From positions 4,340,001 through 4,404,000 of the forward strand of contig JASJZH010000002.1 of assembly GCA_037178975.1 (NCBI GenBank): DNA of 64,000 nt. The letters run 5' to 3'. The stretch is from Oscheius tipulae. Taxonomy: Eukaryota > Nematoda > Chromadorea > Rhabditida > Rhabditidae. The notes beneath the pieces were generated by a model, which searched no databases, had not been told where the DNA came from, and saw only the letters and a list, made by a program, of their open reading frames with translations. Positions 36,560 to 50,183 of the stretch are shown here, piece by piece. The translations under genes and the position numbers were made by a program. Numbering within the stretch: position 1 is the stretch's first letter; each line of letters opens with the position of its first letter.

Positions 36560-36722
36560 TTTGCGTCTGAAAATATCCATGTCAATACGGAAAATTTGAG
36601 GGAAAGAAAGGGCAGAAAGTGGAGAAGCGAGAATGTTCCCACCCAATGTTTGAACGCGTTCCGTAAACGTGGACTAAAGCAAAAATTGACCAAGTCTGAA
36701 GGAAAAAAAAGGACCAGTCTCA

Positions 36723-37166
36723 ATGGCTCAAGATACTCTTTTCGCGTTATCCGCAGGTTTTTTCGGAGCTCTCGGAGCGCTCTCGGCCAAATTTGCCTTC
36801 GGAAAGTTGTCCTTCACCGACGATACAGAGGTTCGTCTCCAAATCCGCTTTCAAAACAACCAAAAACTAGCTGTTCCTTCTTGCCTTAACCACCTTCATC
36901 CTGTCCAATGTTTTCATGTGGTGGTCGTTCACGAAGTCGCTCTCAGCAGCCCAAAACACCATGCAGCCGCTGATGTTCAACATGGGCACAAACTTCATTC
37001 TTACAGTAACTCCTAGCTTATGTAGCAAATACAGCGGATTCAGGGTATTATTGGCACAGTCATCTTCCACGAAGCCCATAACTGGCTCTGGTGGTTCGGA
37101 TTGACGTGCGTCATTACGGGATTGGCTGTGATCTTGTCTACGGACGCAAAAACTAAGCAAGAATAA
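36723..37166 (+). CDS. TMEM42: TMEM42-like four-helix membrane protein
   Basis: This small EamA/DMT-related membrane protein has three exons with about 45-nt introns. Helix 1 carries the family motif GFFGALGALSAKFAFGK. Helices 2-4 are LFLLALTTFILSNVFMWWSF, PLMFNMGTNFILT and WLWWFGLTCVITGLAVILS. The end is DAKTKQE and TAA at 37166. The length (about 130 residues) is close to human TMEM42 (about 160). The physiological role of the family is not established. It is divergent from NASP, with about 160 bp between their start codons, suggesting a shared promoter region. Confidence 0.8.
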
Positions 37167-37290
37167 ACGTTTTACTCAAAGTATTTTTTGTTCTGTTAAA
37201 TGTTAAAAGACTGTCGGGGAAGTCAAGGACAAGAAAACGAGCACAACAGAAAATAGAAGCAAGATTTCATAACTGCAAGCCATTTTCGCA

Positions 37291-37313
37291 TTTGGCGCGA
37301 AACATTTGGCGCC
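37291..37313 (+). promoter_or_regulatory. Two E2F-like sites upstream of SF3A3
   Basis: TTTGGCGCGAAA (37291-37302) is a perfect match to the E2F consensus TTTSSCGCGAAA. TTTGGCGCC (37305-37313) follows directly. They lie about 40 bp before an ATG at 37343 and 180 bp before the conserved SF3A3 start, so E2F/DP control of this gene or operon is plausible but untested. Confidence 0.55.
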
Positions 37314-37492
37314 AGAAATGTCGCAGGAAACGGTAAGCAGAAATGTCTGGAGGAAAATTCGTACGCAATGAGTACCGAATTCGATTCAACGAACAGGTCA
37401 CTATTCTCGCCTTTTTTTCTCGGGTTAAATTGTTTTCCTTCTGTTCTCTTTTCGAAAAAAAAACTTTAGAAAGTATCATGTTACAGGTATCA

Positions 37493-39315
37493 ATGGACTC
37501 AGTCATCGAGACTCAAAGAAAACTACATGAGGAGAGGGAGCGCCTCATAGACACGATTGTGAAGGAGGTTCGTTTCGAAAATGTCTTTGCCAGTTTGACC
37601 TACAACCAGAAGCATATTCTGATCGATACGTGTTCAGATAATCTCGGAGAAGCGGACTCACAAGGGCAAGATCAACTCTGAACGTCGAGTAAAGCTGTTG
37701 GTTGATGTAAGTTTTTCCTATTTGTCAAAATCCATGTTATCTGGCTTCAGAGATACCACAGCTGTACCAGCCAGTTAGAAAAAATCTATCGCGATGAGGA
37801 TAGAAGTCGAGAGCACGAGCTGGAAGCCATTGCTGGTCCGAACGAGTTTGCGGAGTACTACAGTCGGCTGAAGCTGCTCCGCGAAGCTCACAGAAGGAAT
37901 CCGGAGGAGGTTTCTGGTTGTTTTGTCATCAAAACAGTTTGTTGTTCAGACAGCCGAGCCACTATCTCTCGAATTCCAAACCATGCACAAGGAAATGGAA
38001 AATCCCGATCGCATTGAGCGAGATATTGTCAACTTTACGGACGAGGAAGGCTACGGACGTTTCCTTGATCTCCATACCCTATACAACGAGTTTGTGAATC
38101 TCAAGAACATCAAGGTTTTTTTTTTTTTGAAAAATTTTGCCAATGGAGTTTATTATTACAGGGGGAGAAACTCGACTACATTACCTACATCGGCCAAATG
38201 GACAAGTTTGCCGATATCGCACGCAATACAACGAAGAAGACCGGAGCTTACAAAGACTACTTGACTCACCTAAAGGAGTATCTTGTGACCTTTATGGAAC
38301 GAACGCGACCCATGTTCGATTTGGAGAAAGAATTTATCAAGGTAGCCAATTGTTTTGGTACAAAACAGCCAGCTTACAGAGTAACGTACAAGTCAATAAG
38401 GGTCTCGACGACGGAACTCTTGCCGGATGGAGTCTGGACAAGGCTGCTGGAGCCCAGCCAACGGAGATTGATCTTTCGCCCTATGCCAGCGCTAAAGATC
38501 TTGAGGCACTCGGTCTGGAGCGACTGAAAGGCGCGTTGATGGCCCTGAATCTGAAATGTGGCGGTACTCTGCAGCAGAGAGCAGAGAGACTTTTTGCCAC
38601 AAAAGGAGCCAAACCTTCCGAGCTGAGCAATTCGGATTTAGCGAAAAAGAACGACGAAAAAGAGAAGGAGACTCAGAGAATAAAGATCCTGGCTCAATTG
38701 GAAGGACAAATTCAAGTGTAGGCTCTTATTTGTTCTCTCAAAAGTGATATTTTCAGGCTGTGCAGCGTGCTCTCGGCCGAACGCGATGCTACTAAAGAGA
38801 ATGTGGAGCGAAAGCAGGCCCGTCGCGCCGGTGAATACGAAGAGTCGGATGATGAGCCGGAAGTCGTCAGTGACTACGAGGAAGACGACACTGTCCCCTA
38901 CAATCCAAAGAATCTGCCTCTCGGCTGGGACGGCAAGCCGATTCCCTACTGGCTCTACAAGCTGCACGGTCTCAATATCTCCTACTCGTGTGAGATCTGT
39001 GGAAATCAGACGTACAAGGGACCCAAGGCTTTCCAAAAGCATTTCACGGTACTCCTTCTTCTCTTCGGCTGAAACGTGAAACATTTTCAGGAGTGGCGTC
39101 ATTCACACGGTATGCGCTGTCTCGGAATCCCCAACACGGCCCACTTTGCCAACATAACAAATATCAAAGACGCTCTGGACCTCTGGAACAAGATCAAGAT
39201 TGAGAGAGAGCGTCTGAAGTGGAATGCCGATGTAGACGAGGAGTTCGAGGACTCTCAAGGAAACGTGGTCAACCGTCGTATGTACGAAGATCTCAAGAGA
39301 CAGGGTCTTCTTTAA
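37493..39315 (+). CDS. SF3A3: Splicing factor 3A subunit 3 (SF3A3/SF3a60/Prp9)
   Basis: SF3A3 is part of the U2 snRNP and needed for branch-site recognition. The N-terminus reads [18 protein letters not shown], as in human. Then come [20 protein letters not shown] sequence ([18 protein letters not shown]), [14 protein letters not shown] and [19 protein letters not shown]. The C-terminal matrin-type zinc finger is almost invariant: [39 protein letters not shown] and [19 protein letters not shown]. It ends [10 protein letters not shown] at 39315. A start at 37343 would add 20 residues, joining in frame across an intron whose length is a multiple of three; I prefer 37493 by homology. It is followed by DNAJC9 after 165 bp. 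Confidence 0.95.
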
Positions 39316-39479
39316 GTCTCTCTTTCTTTACTATCCTATCTATCCCATCCATATTCTGTTATTTTGATCTTTGACAAGGAGTAAACATATTCATCTGCTT
39401 CGGTGTTCTTTTGCTTGCTGTCTGGTGCTACTTTTATTGCAAAATTTTGGTGAAACCGGCGTAATCCGCCCTTTCAGAA

Positions 39480-40351
39480 ATGTCTCTTCTCGAGGAGTGC
39501 CAGGAGCACTTCCAAACTGATGATCTGTACGAGGTTTTCCGGCTGGAAAGGACTGCCACCGCTGCAGAAGGTGCTTTTTCATATCTGACCTTTAAAAAAA
39601 GTATTTCAGTGAAGAAGGCCTACTACAAGATGTCAATGATCTACCATCCGGACAAGGCTGGAGAAAACGAAGCTGCCAAGCAAACAGCGACGGTTCAATT
39701 CCAGCTCGTCTCCAAGATATACTCTATCCTTTCGGACACTGAAAAGAGGAAGATTTACGACGAAACTGGTTTCTTTTCATTTGTTTTTTTTTGAAAACAG
39801 GTGATTTCAGGCTCAGTGGACGAGGAGAACGTGCTGTCGGACGAGGAAAGTGTCAATTTGTGGAGGACGGTCTTCAAGAAGGTCACTAAGGAAGATATTG
39901 AGAACTTCTTTGTCAAATACAAAGGATCCGAAGAGGAAGAACAGGATATCCTGACTGCCTACCAGAAATGCGATGGCGAAATGAACCGCATGCTCGAGTA
40001 CATCAATCTCAGTTCTTCTGATGAGGAGCCTCGTGTCAAGGTTGTCTTTTTTGGTTTCAAAAATAATATAAAATCCAGGAAATTGTGGACCGTCTGATCG
40101 AGAAAGGCAGTCTGAAAGCTACGAAAAAGTACAAGTCGTCTACGGGAAAGGGCCAAGTCGCAAAGCGTGCTCGAAAGGCCGCAAAGGAGGCAAAAGAGGC
40201 CGAGGAGGCTCTAAAGGAGATCGAGAAGAAAGAAGGAGGCAGCGATTTGGAGGCCCTGATCCTGAAGAGACAGGCCGATCGAAGCGGGGGCAACTTCCTC
40301 GACAATCTCGCTGCCAAATACGCTCCGAAGCCTAAGAAATCCAAGAAATGA
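39480..40351 (+). CDS. dnj-23: DnaJ homologue subfamily C member 9 (DNAJC9)
   Basis: DNAJC9 is a J-domain co-chaperone that also binds H3-H4. The J domain starts DLYEVFRLERTATAAE and continues after a short intron with VKKAYYKMSMIYHPDKAGE, which includes the HPD motif needed to stimulate Hsp70 ATPase. The middle region (FKKVTKEDIENFFVKYKGSE, then CDGEMNRMLEYINLSSSDEE) is the conserved histone-binding part. The lysine-rich end (APKPKKSKK) follows. The ATG lies 2 nt after a CTTTCAG acceptor, suggesting trans-splicing. Its histone-chaperone role pairs well with nearby NASP, though that may be chance. Confidence 0.92.
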
Positions 40352-40537
40352 TCTGCCTTGTGTGTAAATATGTGCACTTTATGAATTTGCCACTACTATT
40401 TTGTTCCTTTTTTTGATTCATTCTGTTTGCGACGAACTTGTTATGTCTTTGTCGTTATTGACGCCGATTCACGTACTTCTCTTGGGTTCTTTTTCCATCA
40501 ATTCTCTTTTTCGTTTTGTATTGAAAAAACTTTCAGA

Positions 40538-41739
<1,202 letters not shown>

Positions 41740-42735
41740 ACTATTTTGGACTTGTTGTTATTCACTGTTGTTGCAAAAAAGCCATCATACTGTCTGATGT
41801 TGCTTCTTGTTCTCATCCAAATAACGTCAGTGATTCGTTGTTCATCTATTTTTTCAAAAGGATGCTCCCGGCTCTAAAAGAGTTTGCGAGGTTCTGCTCA
41901 TTCTTAAATTTTGGATCCATCATGCACAACCCCGGACCAAGTTTTCAATCGTTGGCCCCCGAGCTACTACGACAGAGTTCCCATACCTTCTGTGACTCTT
42001 TCGAATCAGTCTTTCCAAGTTCTTATAGCTAGAAGAAGTTGGAAAACGTTTGAATTGATTTCAAATCTTTTCAAAGTTCGTTCCTGTGAATTTACGAGGC
42101 GTCGCTTCCCTTCCTAAGCTTTTGACGTTTCAATCTCACTGTTGATCTCGACTGGAAGCTATTTGTGTTTCGACCACTCGGAAAGAATGAATTGAATTGT
42201 AAGTGCATAACTCTGATAAGCTGACCTGCTTCAGTGTATTTTCGTGTTGACGTTGCTCCGGTACTTCAAAGCCTTGGGCTCACTTTTCTCACCCCTTTAT
42301 TTATTGTATCGCAAATATTCCATTATTTCGTGACCTTTTATTCTATTTTGCTCAACCTTGCGTCCAAATTTGTTCGTTAATCGATCTGAACCCGGGCTTT
42401 TGTACCTTTAATTGGCTATGCATCATTCCATCGCATTTGTCTCTAATTCTTCACTTCTTTACGGCAATCGTTTTGGTACATCGTGAACAAAAAGTATATA
42501 TATATATATTACACATTTCCGTTTATGTTTTGAACTCATCCTTTTCTCTCTCTTAATCTTCTTCATCTCTTCTCGATAATCCATTGTGCTCATGTACGCT
42601 CGAACGGGTCTGTAACACAAACTCGGCTGTTCTCATCCCGGTCGACGCGCATGTTTCACTTGGTTTCCGTACTAACCAAAGTTTTAGACTTCCACTTCAT
42701 ACGATCTAAAGCAATCACTCGCTATTAGCTACGAA
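41740..42735. other. 1 kb spacer with a possible small secreted gene relic
   Basis: Between DIMT1 and CMTR1 there are coding-like pieces on the + strand. A signal-like MLLLVLIQITSVI starts near 41799, RWPPSYYDRVPIPSVTLSNQ lies near 41950, and VDLDWKLFVFRPLGKNELN ends at a GTAAGT donor near 42200. I could not join them into one reading frame. A short TA microsatellite lies at about 42495-42510. Confidence 0.3.
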
Positions 42736-45700
42736 ATGTTCCGAGCATCAGTAAGTCATTTCCTTCTGATTCCTTTTCAATCTATCCAATTTCAGGATTC
42801 TGATGAGGAAAGCCCAGCGAGCGGCGGCTATTCTCACAGACAGCGAATGAACATAATCGCGAATCAGAGACGAGCCGAGATGAAGGAGACCTATGACGAG
42901 GAAATGGAGACGTTTCCGGTCAGTTTTCTCCTAATGTCGTCTAATAAAACGACCAAATTACAGATTAAACCTGCTCGAAACACGAGCAGTAGTCCGGATT
43001 CCGACTCGGATGTCGATGCCGACAATAACATCGTGAACAACAACGAGGGCACTTTGGCCGATGACGATCTTGAGCCTCCCGCGAAGAAGTCCAAAGGAAT
43101 GTCCGTCGCCGAGAAGATGATGGCGAAGATGGGTCACAAGCAGGGAGAAGGTCTCGGTAAAGGAGGACAAGGTACTTCGCTTTACCTGAATTCGAGAACA
43201 AAACGGATTCAGGACGCGTCGAGCCCGTTGGTCTGTCTACCCAGCGAGGCCGCGTCGGACTGGGTCACGATGCTGGAAAGGTCTTTTCGAGGACAACGGA
43301 GGAGGAATGGGACGAGACCCAGGAAGACAAGTCCGTTATCGAGGAGGTTCTCTGGATGCAAAAGTGCAACGATCACGACAGAAAAACGGCCGCTACTGAG
43401 TGCGAAGAAGACGGCTGGATGGAGACCGGTCCGACGAAGAAGAAAATAGACGACGAGACAGAATTCTGTTCCCAAGAGAGACTGGTCGGGATGCTTCAGG
43501 CTAAAGACGTTAGTCCTACTTTGTTTTCCCTATAAAAATAAGTTTAGGTCTTTGACCATCTCTCGGATCATGACCTCCGCGAAGCCCGAACTCGTGCCAA
43601 TCCCTATGAGACTATCGGCGGAGCCTTCTTCCAGAACCGAGCCGCCATGAAAGCCGCCAACTTGGACAAGGTTTTCGACTGGCTCTTCAGCGGCGAGGAT
43701 CGCAAGAATCTACAGGTTTGTCCTTTTTCCCCAACTCTTTTAAATAAACATCTTTAGGTCAAGAACCCAGTCGATCTGAAGCTGAGCGGTACGAACACGG
43801 ACCGTCAGAAGGAGCTCTTCTACTTTGCTGACGTTTGTGCCGGACCCGGCGGCTTCTCCGAGTACATGCTCTGGAGGAAGGGCTTCTTCAATACCAAGGG
43901 ATTCGGATTCACTCTGGCTGGTGGGGTCATATCCAATTTCTCATAAAACCTTTTATTTTAGGCAGAGACGACTTCAAACTCGAGAAATTTAACGCCTCCT
44001 CGCCCCATTTCTTCGAAGCCTTCTACGGCACGCACAACGACGGCGACGTGATGAATCCGGAGAATATCGACTCGCTCGAAGACTTCATTATGAAGGGAAC
44101 CGACGGACTCGGAGTGCATCTGATGATGGCAGATGGCGGATTCAGCGTCGAAGGACAGGAGAACATACAAGAGATTCTCTCGAAGAGGCTCTATCTCTGT
44201 CAGCTGCTCGTCTCTCTCTGCATCGTGCGCGAAGGTGGCAACTTCTTCTGCAAACTCTTCGACATATTTACCCCCTTCAGGTTCTTTTTTTCTTAAGTTT
44301 TCTTTCTAAAAAGAGTTTCAGCGTCGGCCTGATCTACCTGATGTACGTCTGCTACGACGAAGTCTGTTTGCACAAACCGCACACCAGTCGCCCGGCCAAT
44401 TCGGAGCGCTATATCATTTGCAAGGGCCTCCGAAGAGAATATTCCAACCGTGTCAAGAGCTACCTCAAACGGTCAGTTTCACCTTATTTCTGCTTATAAG
44501 TCGATTGCAGAGTGAACAAGAAACTGGACAGTCTGAAGAAGGCCGGCAGAGACGAGGAGACCGACGTCGTGTCCATCGTCCCATTGGATGTCATTAAGGA
44601 AAACGAAGAGTTCTACAATTACATCGTCGTTCACAACGAAAAGTATCCTATTTTATCGTTTTGTGACCAATCAAATAATACAGATTGGCACTCCGTCAAG
44701 AGGTCTACCTGAACAAGTACCGCAGCTTCGCACGCAACCAGAACCAGATCGACAAGGACCAAGGTGATCTGCGCGACAAGTGTCTCAAGTACTGGGAGGT
44801 TCCGGACAAGGCTCGTCCCCGAAACGACGACCTCTTCCGTCAGGGATTGAATGCCATGAGCACTGTCGGAGCCTATTACACGGCCAGAGTCAGTCCTTTC
44901 TTTTTATATGATAACGTGGCACTTTAGGTGATTGGAGACTCGGATCTGCAAATGAAAGTGCCGCCGTTCCAGCTGAGTTTGCTAGCGAATCCGGGAGACA
45001 AACAGCTGAAATATGCTGAATTTGGCTGTACGTTGTTGACGCAACGAACGCCACAGCAACCCAAAATTCTCGTCTCATCTGGTGTAAATTATTTTACACA
45101 CAGGCCATAATAATGTGAAAAATTCAGAAAAATATCCATGTCTTCGAACAAAATGTATGGTGCAGCTACGACAGCACGCAGATGCGCATTCCGGACAAGA
45201 CGATACTGCTCGTCGAATTGACGGAATATCATCGTCTCGTGAACAGTCGACTCGTCAGCGAGAAGAAGATTATCCGAATCATCGACGCGGCCATCCTTCA
45301 TGGCGACGATGTGACCAAACTCTCCTACGCGAATCGACTCAGAGCCGCCGAGAAGTTCTGCAAGGCTCTTCATAGGGTACTTTTACACATTTTTAGTCTA
45401 ACTATCAATCGGTACTCAGGTTGTACCTACGGTCAAAGTGACTCAAGTCAGACGAGATCCGAATCGTGCGAAGACCAGAGGTCCTCCTGAACGCTATACA
45501 CGCGAATACGAGCCAATGGAACTCGTCGTGGCAAAGACTTTCTCTCCGGCGGATCTCTATCAGATGAAAGACGGCTTCCAGCAGACGAGGGAGAAAGGAG
45601 TTGAACATTTAATCTACAAGGAGAACGAGAATTTTCTATCGGTTACCGGAGTTCGTTTCGCCAAATTGCTAAAGGGTATGTCACTTTTTGTTTGTTTGTA

Positions 45701-46374
45701 TTAGTTTGAAAAAAAGCAAAGTCTCAGGACACGTAAAGTTATCACCAGATGGTTTTGTCTGAAGACCGTCGTGTAAATCTCGTCATTGACTGCGGTGGGG
45801 GAACCGAACCCTTGACCCTCCGCCCGCCGCACAAACACTTTCGCACTCGGCCATGAGGCAACAGTGGCCGCGGCTCGATACGTGAACTCTAGAGGTTTTT
45901 CGCCGCCTTGTGCATTGTGGTTTATGAACAGAAATCATTCCAGTAGTTGGAAAACAAAAATCTAAGTTTTATTTTTTCAGAACCCTGGGGAATAGGATGG
46001 TCGCGCAGCAAATGTGCCAACTTCGCCTTCCAGCCGAAAGAACAGTCTATTTTCGAGCAGGACTTCGAAAAGTGAGCATTTTTTTTGATTCTTCAGTAAA
46101 GAACAAGTTCAGAAAAGAGTGCATTGCCCCATTCTGGGAGGTTGCCTTCATGAGACGTCGTCCAGATGGAATCCGCTCTCTGCAGTATATCTGGAAATGG
46201 GAACAAAGTCGTGAGTCTTTACAACTTTTTGAAACTAGCATCTTTTTTCCAGTAAATGACGACTACGGACCTCGAGTCATCCTGACCCAGCCGTCGCACA
46301 AGAGTGGTCCGACTCTCCAGGAGCTCCAGGCCATCATCACCGAGACCCGTCAGCGTGCTGGCGCTGCCGTATAG
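42736..46374 (+). CDS. CMTR1: Cap-specific mRNA 2'-O-methyltransferase 1 (CMTR1)
   Basis: CMTR1 methylates the ribose of the first transcribed nucleotide, making cap 1. After a tiny first exon (MFRAS) comes a low-complexity N-terminus. The G-patch ([20 protein letters not shown]) follows, continuing through [10 protein letters not shown]. The RFM methyltransferase domain has [20 protein letters not shown], then the SAM site [19 protein letters not shown]. The catalytic Asp is in [15 protein letters not shown], and the catalytic Lys in [27 protein letters not shown] is also conserved. The C-terminal guanylyltransferase-like domain and a WW-like tail ([18 protein letters not shown]) end at 46374. 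About a dozen short introns are present; the one near 45.7-45.98 kb holds a tRNA-like sequence. Confidence 0.95.
45780..45890 (-). mobile_element. tRNA-derived SINE-like sequence in a CMTR1 intron
   Basis: On the minus strand a box A match (TGGCCGAGTGCG, 45853-45842) is followed 31 nt later by a box B match (GGTTCGGTTCC, 45810-45800). This is internal RNA polymerase III promoter geometry. No convincing acceptor-stem or anticodon-arm pairing is seen, so a SINE or tRNA relic is more likely than a working tRNA. Confidence 0.5.
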
Positions 46375-48208
46375 AACCGGGTATTACAGTATATACTACG
46401 GGTTTTCGTTCTTGTCATTGTTGTTTTGTTTAGTAGTTTACTGTTGCCCTTATGTCTAATTAATAAATCTTGTTTTTTTTTTCGTTTAACCTCTTCTTCT
46501 AAACAGTTCTTCTCTTTCAGAGCAAATGAGCATCTGACCGGTCAGTTCCTGATTAATCTCTCAAGATAGGCCAGAGAGGCAAGTCGCTCCCGTGACCCTG
46601 AGACTTTCGGCTTCTTTCCCTTGCATAAATGTCACTTCGTTCCCCGACTTCTGCTCAGGAAGTCGGGAGAAGGAGTTTCTTTCTTCTGCTTAGTTACCCG
46701 ACCTTCTCCTCTCCCCCCATCAAAAACGCTTTCCCAGACGCGAGCATCAATTACTCCATATTTCAGCGTATCTCTCTTGCTCAGATTCCCTCCTTCTCTC
46801 TCTCCTAAACGCCTTCCGCCCCTTTGTCCTCACTCTTCCTCAGCCTTTGTCGCTTCGACGCCTCGTCACTTTTTTCGAATTCTGAAGGACTTTGACGACA
46901 AGTACTCTGACAGCTGCTCTCGTAAGATTTAAGACTCTTGGACCGATGGTTGTGGAAAGCAGATGCTTTTTTGGTGGGACAGTAGATAGGTTATCGCATG
47001 TTTATAAAAATGGGAAAGAGAACATCGTGTTCAAGCCGGAGATCATACATCTTTGTGACTCTATTATTTGAGTTAAGTTTAGTTTATTATTTGGGTCTCA
47101 ATGTTCGAATACAAAAGTTTGACCCTTTGGTTGTTCCAGTAGTTTTTTTTTCGTTGCAAAATAGGATTTCGGACTGGAGAGATCCATGGCTTAATGTTTT
47201 GAATTTGCTCTTAGAAACTTTACCCTGTTAGACTTCACTACCCCTGCTACTACTAATTCCTTAGCCATTGTTATTCTTTCTCCCGCGCAATCCCTCTTCA
47301 ACCAAACAAAATTGCCAAGTGAGTCTTCACGACTTTTCAAAATTGAATTCGGCACGTCACACTTTCCTAAGAATACCTCCTGACTCAGTTGGACCGTTCA
47401 AATGTGACAAATTGGATTGGTGGAGAGACTCCCTGTCGACATCTGTTTGTCCCCTGGTGCATCGAAGCGTGTACTTTTGCGGGAGAGAATGACAGTCCAC
47501 TCTCGGATAGGCAGGCTGATAACAGAGACAACTTCTTCCTCACCCATCTGCTATTGCTAACTGTTCAAATTTATTTGTAATTACGGCTGAACTTTTGATT
47601 CTATGGGAAATTCGATTCAACTACTGATGTGCTTTGCACTTTGAGTGTTTTTTTCGAACTGGCTAGACTCACTGTCCATCACAGCTCGAAGCAAACGATC
47701 TTCTCCTGAATTATTTTTAGAAACCGTGTCTCTCTGTAACTGCACCAGTGTAGCCACATTTGGGAAAATATGAACTTGCTTTCCACCCAATGTGTTCCTG
47801 CTAGAAAGCAACTATTCATTCCATATGCTCCACTTTCCTTTGCTTCGTCTTCACTTTAGTCATCTTGCAATTTTTGACTCCGACGGAGTGTTCACGTGTC
47901 TACCGATCAAAATACCTTGCTTTCTATTTTTTTCCGCTACCATAATTGCCTCAGCCTACGGACTCTGTGGTCCGGAAACACTTGAAAGTTTACGATTAGA
48001 CCTTTTCGTATCCGACCAACTTTATATTTCTGCTTTTCTTTTTCCTCCAATCAATTGCTCTCTCCGGAATCCGTCAGTTTATGTTCTTGCTCAACTAGTT
48101 TATTTCTCTGCGCTCCCCTCCAGTTTAACAGCTGTCTCCTTTTTATAGCTGGTTAACACATTCTGACGCCCTTTGAATTTTATAGGTCACCACTCTCAAC
48201 TATTTCAG
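46375..48208. other. 1.8 kb intergenic region, no gene seen
   Basis: AATAAA-like signals follow CMTR1 (TAATAAATC near 46463). The rest is pyrimidine-rich and contains no supported exon. Confidence 0.4.
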
Positions 48209-49157
48209 ATGAGGTCTCTTCTCCTTCTGGGCTTTTCAATATTGGTGCGGAGTGCGATCATTGGAGAGTGGAATGACCTGGACAGAGACAACTATGAGCC
48301 GGTCAGAGGACGACCCTGTGCGGAAGACGATGAGCCCAATCAGCCAGGTGGTGTTAAAGTTAGCTTAGTTTTCTAGCTCAAAACCATATCGTGCCTTTAG
48401 TTTTTTGTTGACTCCTTCCGCGAAAAAGTCTACGCATTCTATTTCAATGGCTGTGATGGGAGTGAGAACGTCTATGAGGATGTGCCGACGGCTGAGAAGA
48501 ACTTCCCAAGTGAGTCGAACTATTCAAAGGAAAAAGAGACTTTTCCAGAGGACAGTGCCCAATGCGACGGTTTCAACATGACCGGCTGGCCGACTTATGT
48601 AGAGGAAGGGAATGAGAAGAACTATGTCTGTCAACCCGGCAGCTACTACTTAAACTACGGAGAGTTCTCGGCCATCTGCTGCGACAACTCCACTGCTGGT
48701 AGCTCTTTTCATGTTGACTCAAAGGGATTCAACTTCAGAGAGATACAGAGTAGAGGTTGCATCAGTCTGCCCGAATGGGGACGAACCATTAACCCACCAG
48801 GTCGTCTACAAGAACGCTGAAGATGAGATCGAGAAGGAGGAGGCTAGACGTCTGGTGGGAAAGAACTGTACTCATCGATTCTGTCCCGAAACCCATATCT
48901 GCCATCAGGGAGAGTTCGAGGCTTTATGTTGTCCCCTTCCTCCTCCCACAGAATCCACAGCTACTGTCAAGAGTCCCGAGATCGAAACGCCGGCCGGATT
49001 GGAGGGAACAGAAGACGGATTCTCTAGTCTCTGGATTGTGGTCATTGGGATAGTCGTTCTCACTTCGGTTCTTAGCGCAGTTGTTTTCTGGAGACGACGC
49101 AGCTCGAGCCGAAAAATGCCATATGACCAGAGAGAAGTGGCGGCTCTAAACCCCTAA
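48209..49157 (+). CDS. Cysteine-rich single-pass membrane protein, Kunitz-like N-terminus
   Basis: The ATG follows directly after a TATTTCAG acceptor. A signal peptide (MRSLLLLGFSILVRSAI) is followed by a segment resembling a decayed Kunitz domain: GRPCAEDDEPN, then VYAFYFNGCDGSENVYEDV, which keeps the F-x-x-N-G-C-x-G core but lacks several usual cysteines. Two cysteine repeats follow, each ending in a C-C pair (CQPGSYYLNYGEFSAICC and CHQGEFEALCC), as in nematode lustrin-like cysteine modules. Near the C-terminus lies one transmembrane helix (SLWIVVIGIVVLTSVLSAVV) and a short basic tail ending at 49157. Four exons are inferred. A cell-surface or cuticle-related role is a guess. Confidence 0.65.
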
Positions 49158-49314
49158 AAGTGACTGATGTGCTTTTTCACAACGATCTCTCGGGTTTCCT
49201 CTCGCTTTGTATTTTATTCCAAATGAACTGTGTCAAAAATGATGTGTGCTGACTAACACACTTATCCACCCAACCGGACGGATTTCCTCGCTCGCCCTCA
49301 AATCACTCTGAATC

Positions 49315-50122
49315 ATGTCTCCGTCAGCTCTTTTCTTCTTGTTTTCTCTCTTCCTGATGACCCAAAGCCAGTCGACGGCGACAATAACAGAAGTCAGTGA
49401 AACTTGTGCGAATGCCAATCCAACTTGGACGACTTGGGGAGCCTGGAACAAGTGCAATGTGACCTGTGGAGGTTGTGAGACACAGCGAAGGACCAGAACT
49501 TGTACCACGAGTGTGGCGACGTGTCAATGCACTGGGTGAGTTCTTCGAAGAGGGAAGCTCTTCTGATTACTCCAGCTAATCCTCAAACCATTTCTGTTTC
49601 ACTGTGAGTGATATCTGTTGGAACGTTCAGTTGAAAACCGTGGTTTGAACGCACTTTGTAAGCTTCAACAGTCTCCAAACTGTATTGGAAAAGTCCTCTT
49701 AACAATAGTTACCGTAGCAACAAGCTAGATACTTGTGGACACAGGACTCTGATAAAAAGAACATAACATTACGAGCTCTGCAAAAATTTCGGTGAAAGAA
49801 CCCATCTGATCATGTCTGTCATCCACAAAATGAACTTTGTCCACGCGTCCCTCACTGTAACCCGCGATTATAACAAACTACCACGAGACCAAAACGAGAA
49901 CATGTTCTCTGTGCCCTAGACGCTGTCATTTCCAATTTTGTTTCAACGATTTCAGCTCTTCGAACGAGACTCAATCCTGTGGGACCGACACATGTTTCTG
50001 GCCCAGGACTCCGTGTTGTACCGGAACTGTCAGTTTTCCCATTTATCCAAGAGACTTGTTCTTTTCAGTTGATCACTACCAGCAGTGGAAACTTTGGCTG
50101 TTCAACGCCTGGACGAAAATAA
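49315..50122 (+). CDS. Small secreted protein with one thrombospondin type 1 repeat
   Basis: A signal peptide (MSPSALFFLFSLFLMTQSQS) is followed by a TSP1 repeat: WTTWGAWNKCNVTCGGCETQ, then RRTRTC and, after a 420-nt intron, QSCGTDTCFWPRTPCC. The three exons (49315-49534, about 49955-50027, about 50069-50122) join in phase and end in TAA, giving roughly 110 residues. The W-x-x-W and C-x-x-C-G motifs are typical of the fold, which binds glycans or matrix proteins. Both it and the neighbouring 48.2 kb gene encode small extracellular cysteine-rich proteins. Confidence 0.7.
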
Positions 50123-50183
50123 CGACCGTAAATATCTATGTTTATTTTGAGGGAATATTAATAACAATACAAAAGAAGTGAGA

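Noticed and set aside
45800..45853. Functional tRNA gene
   Set aside because: Box A and B matches exist, but I could not build acceptor or anticodon stems.
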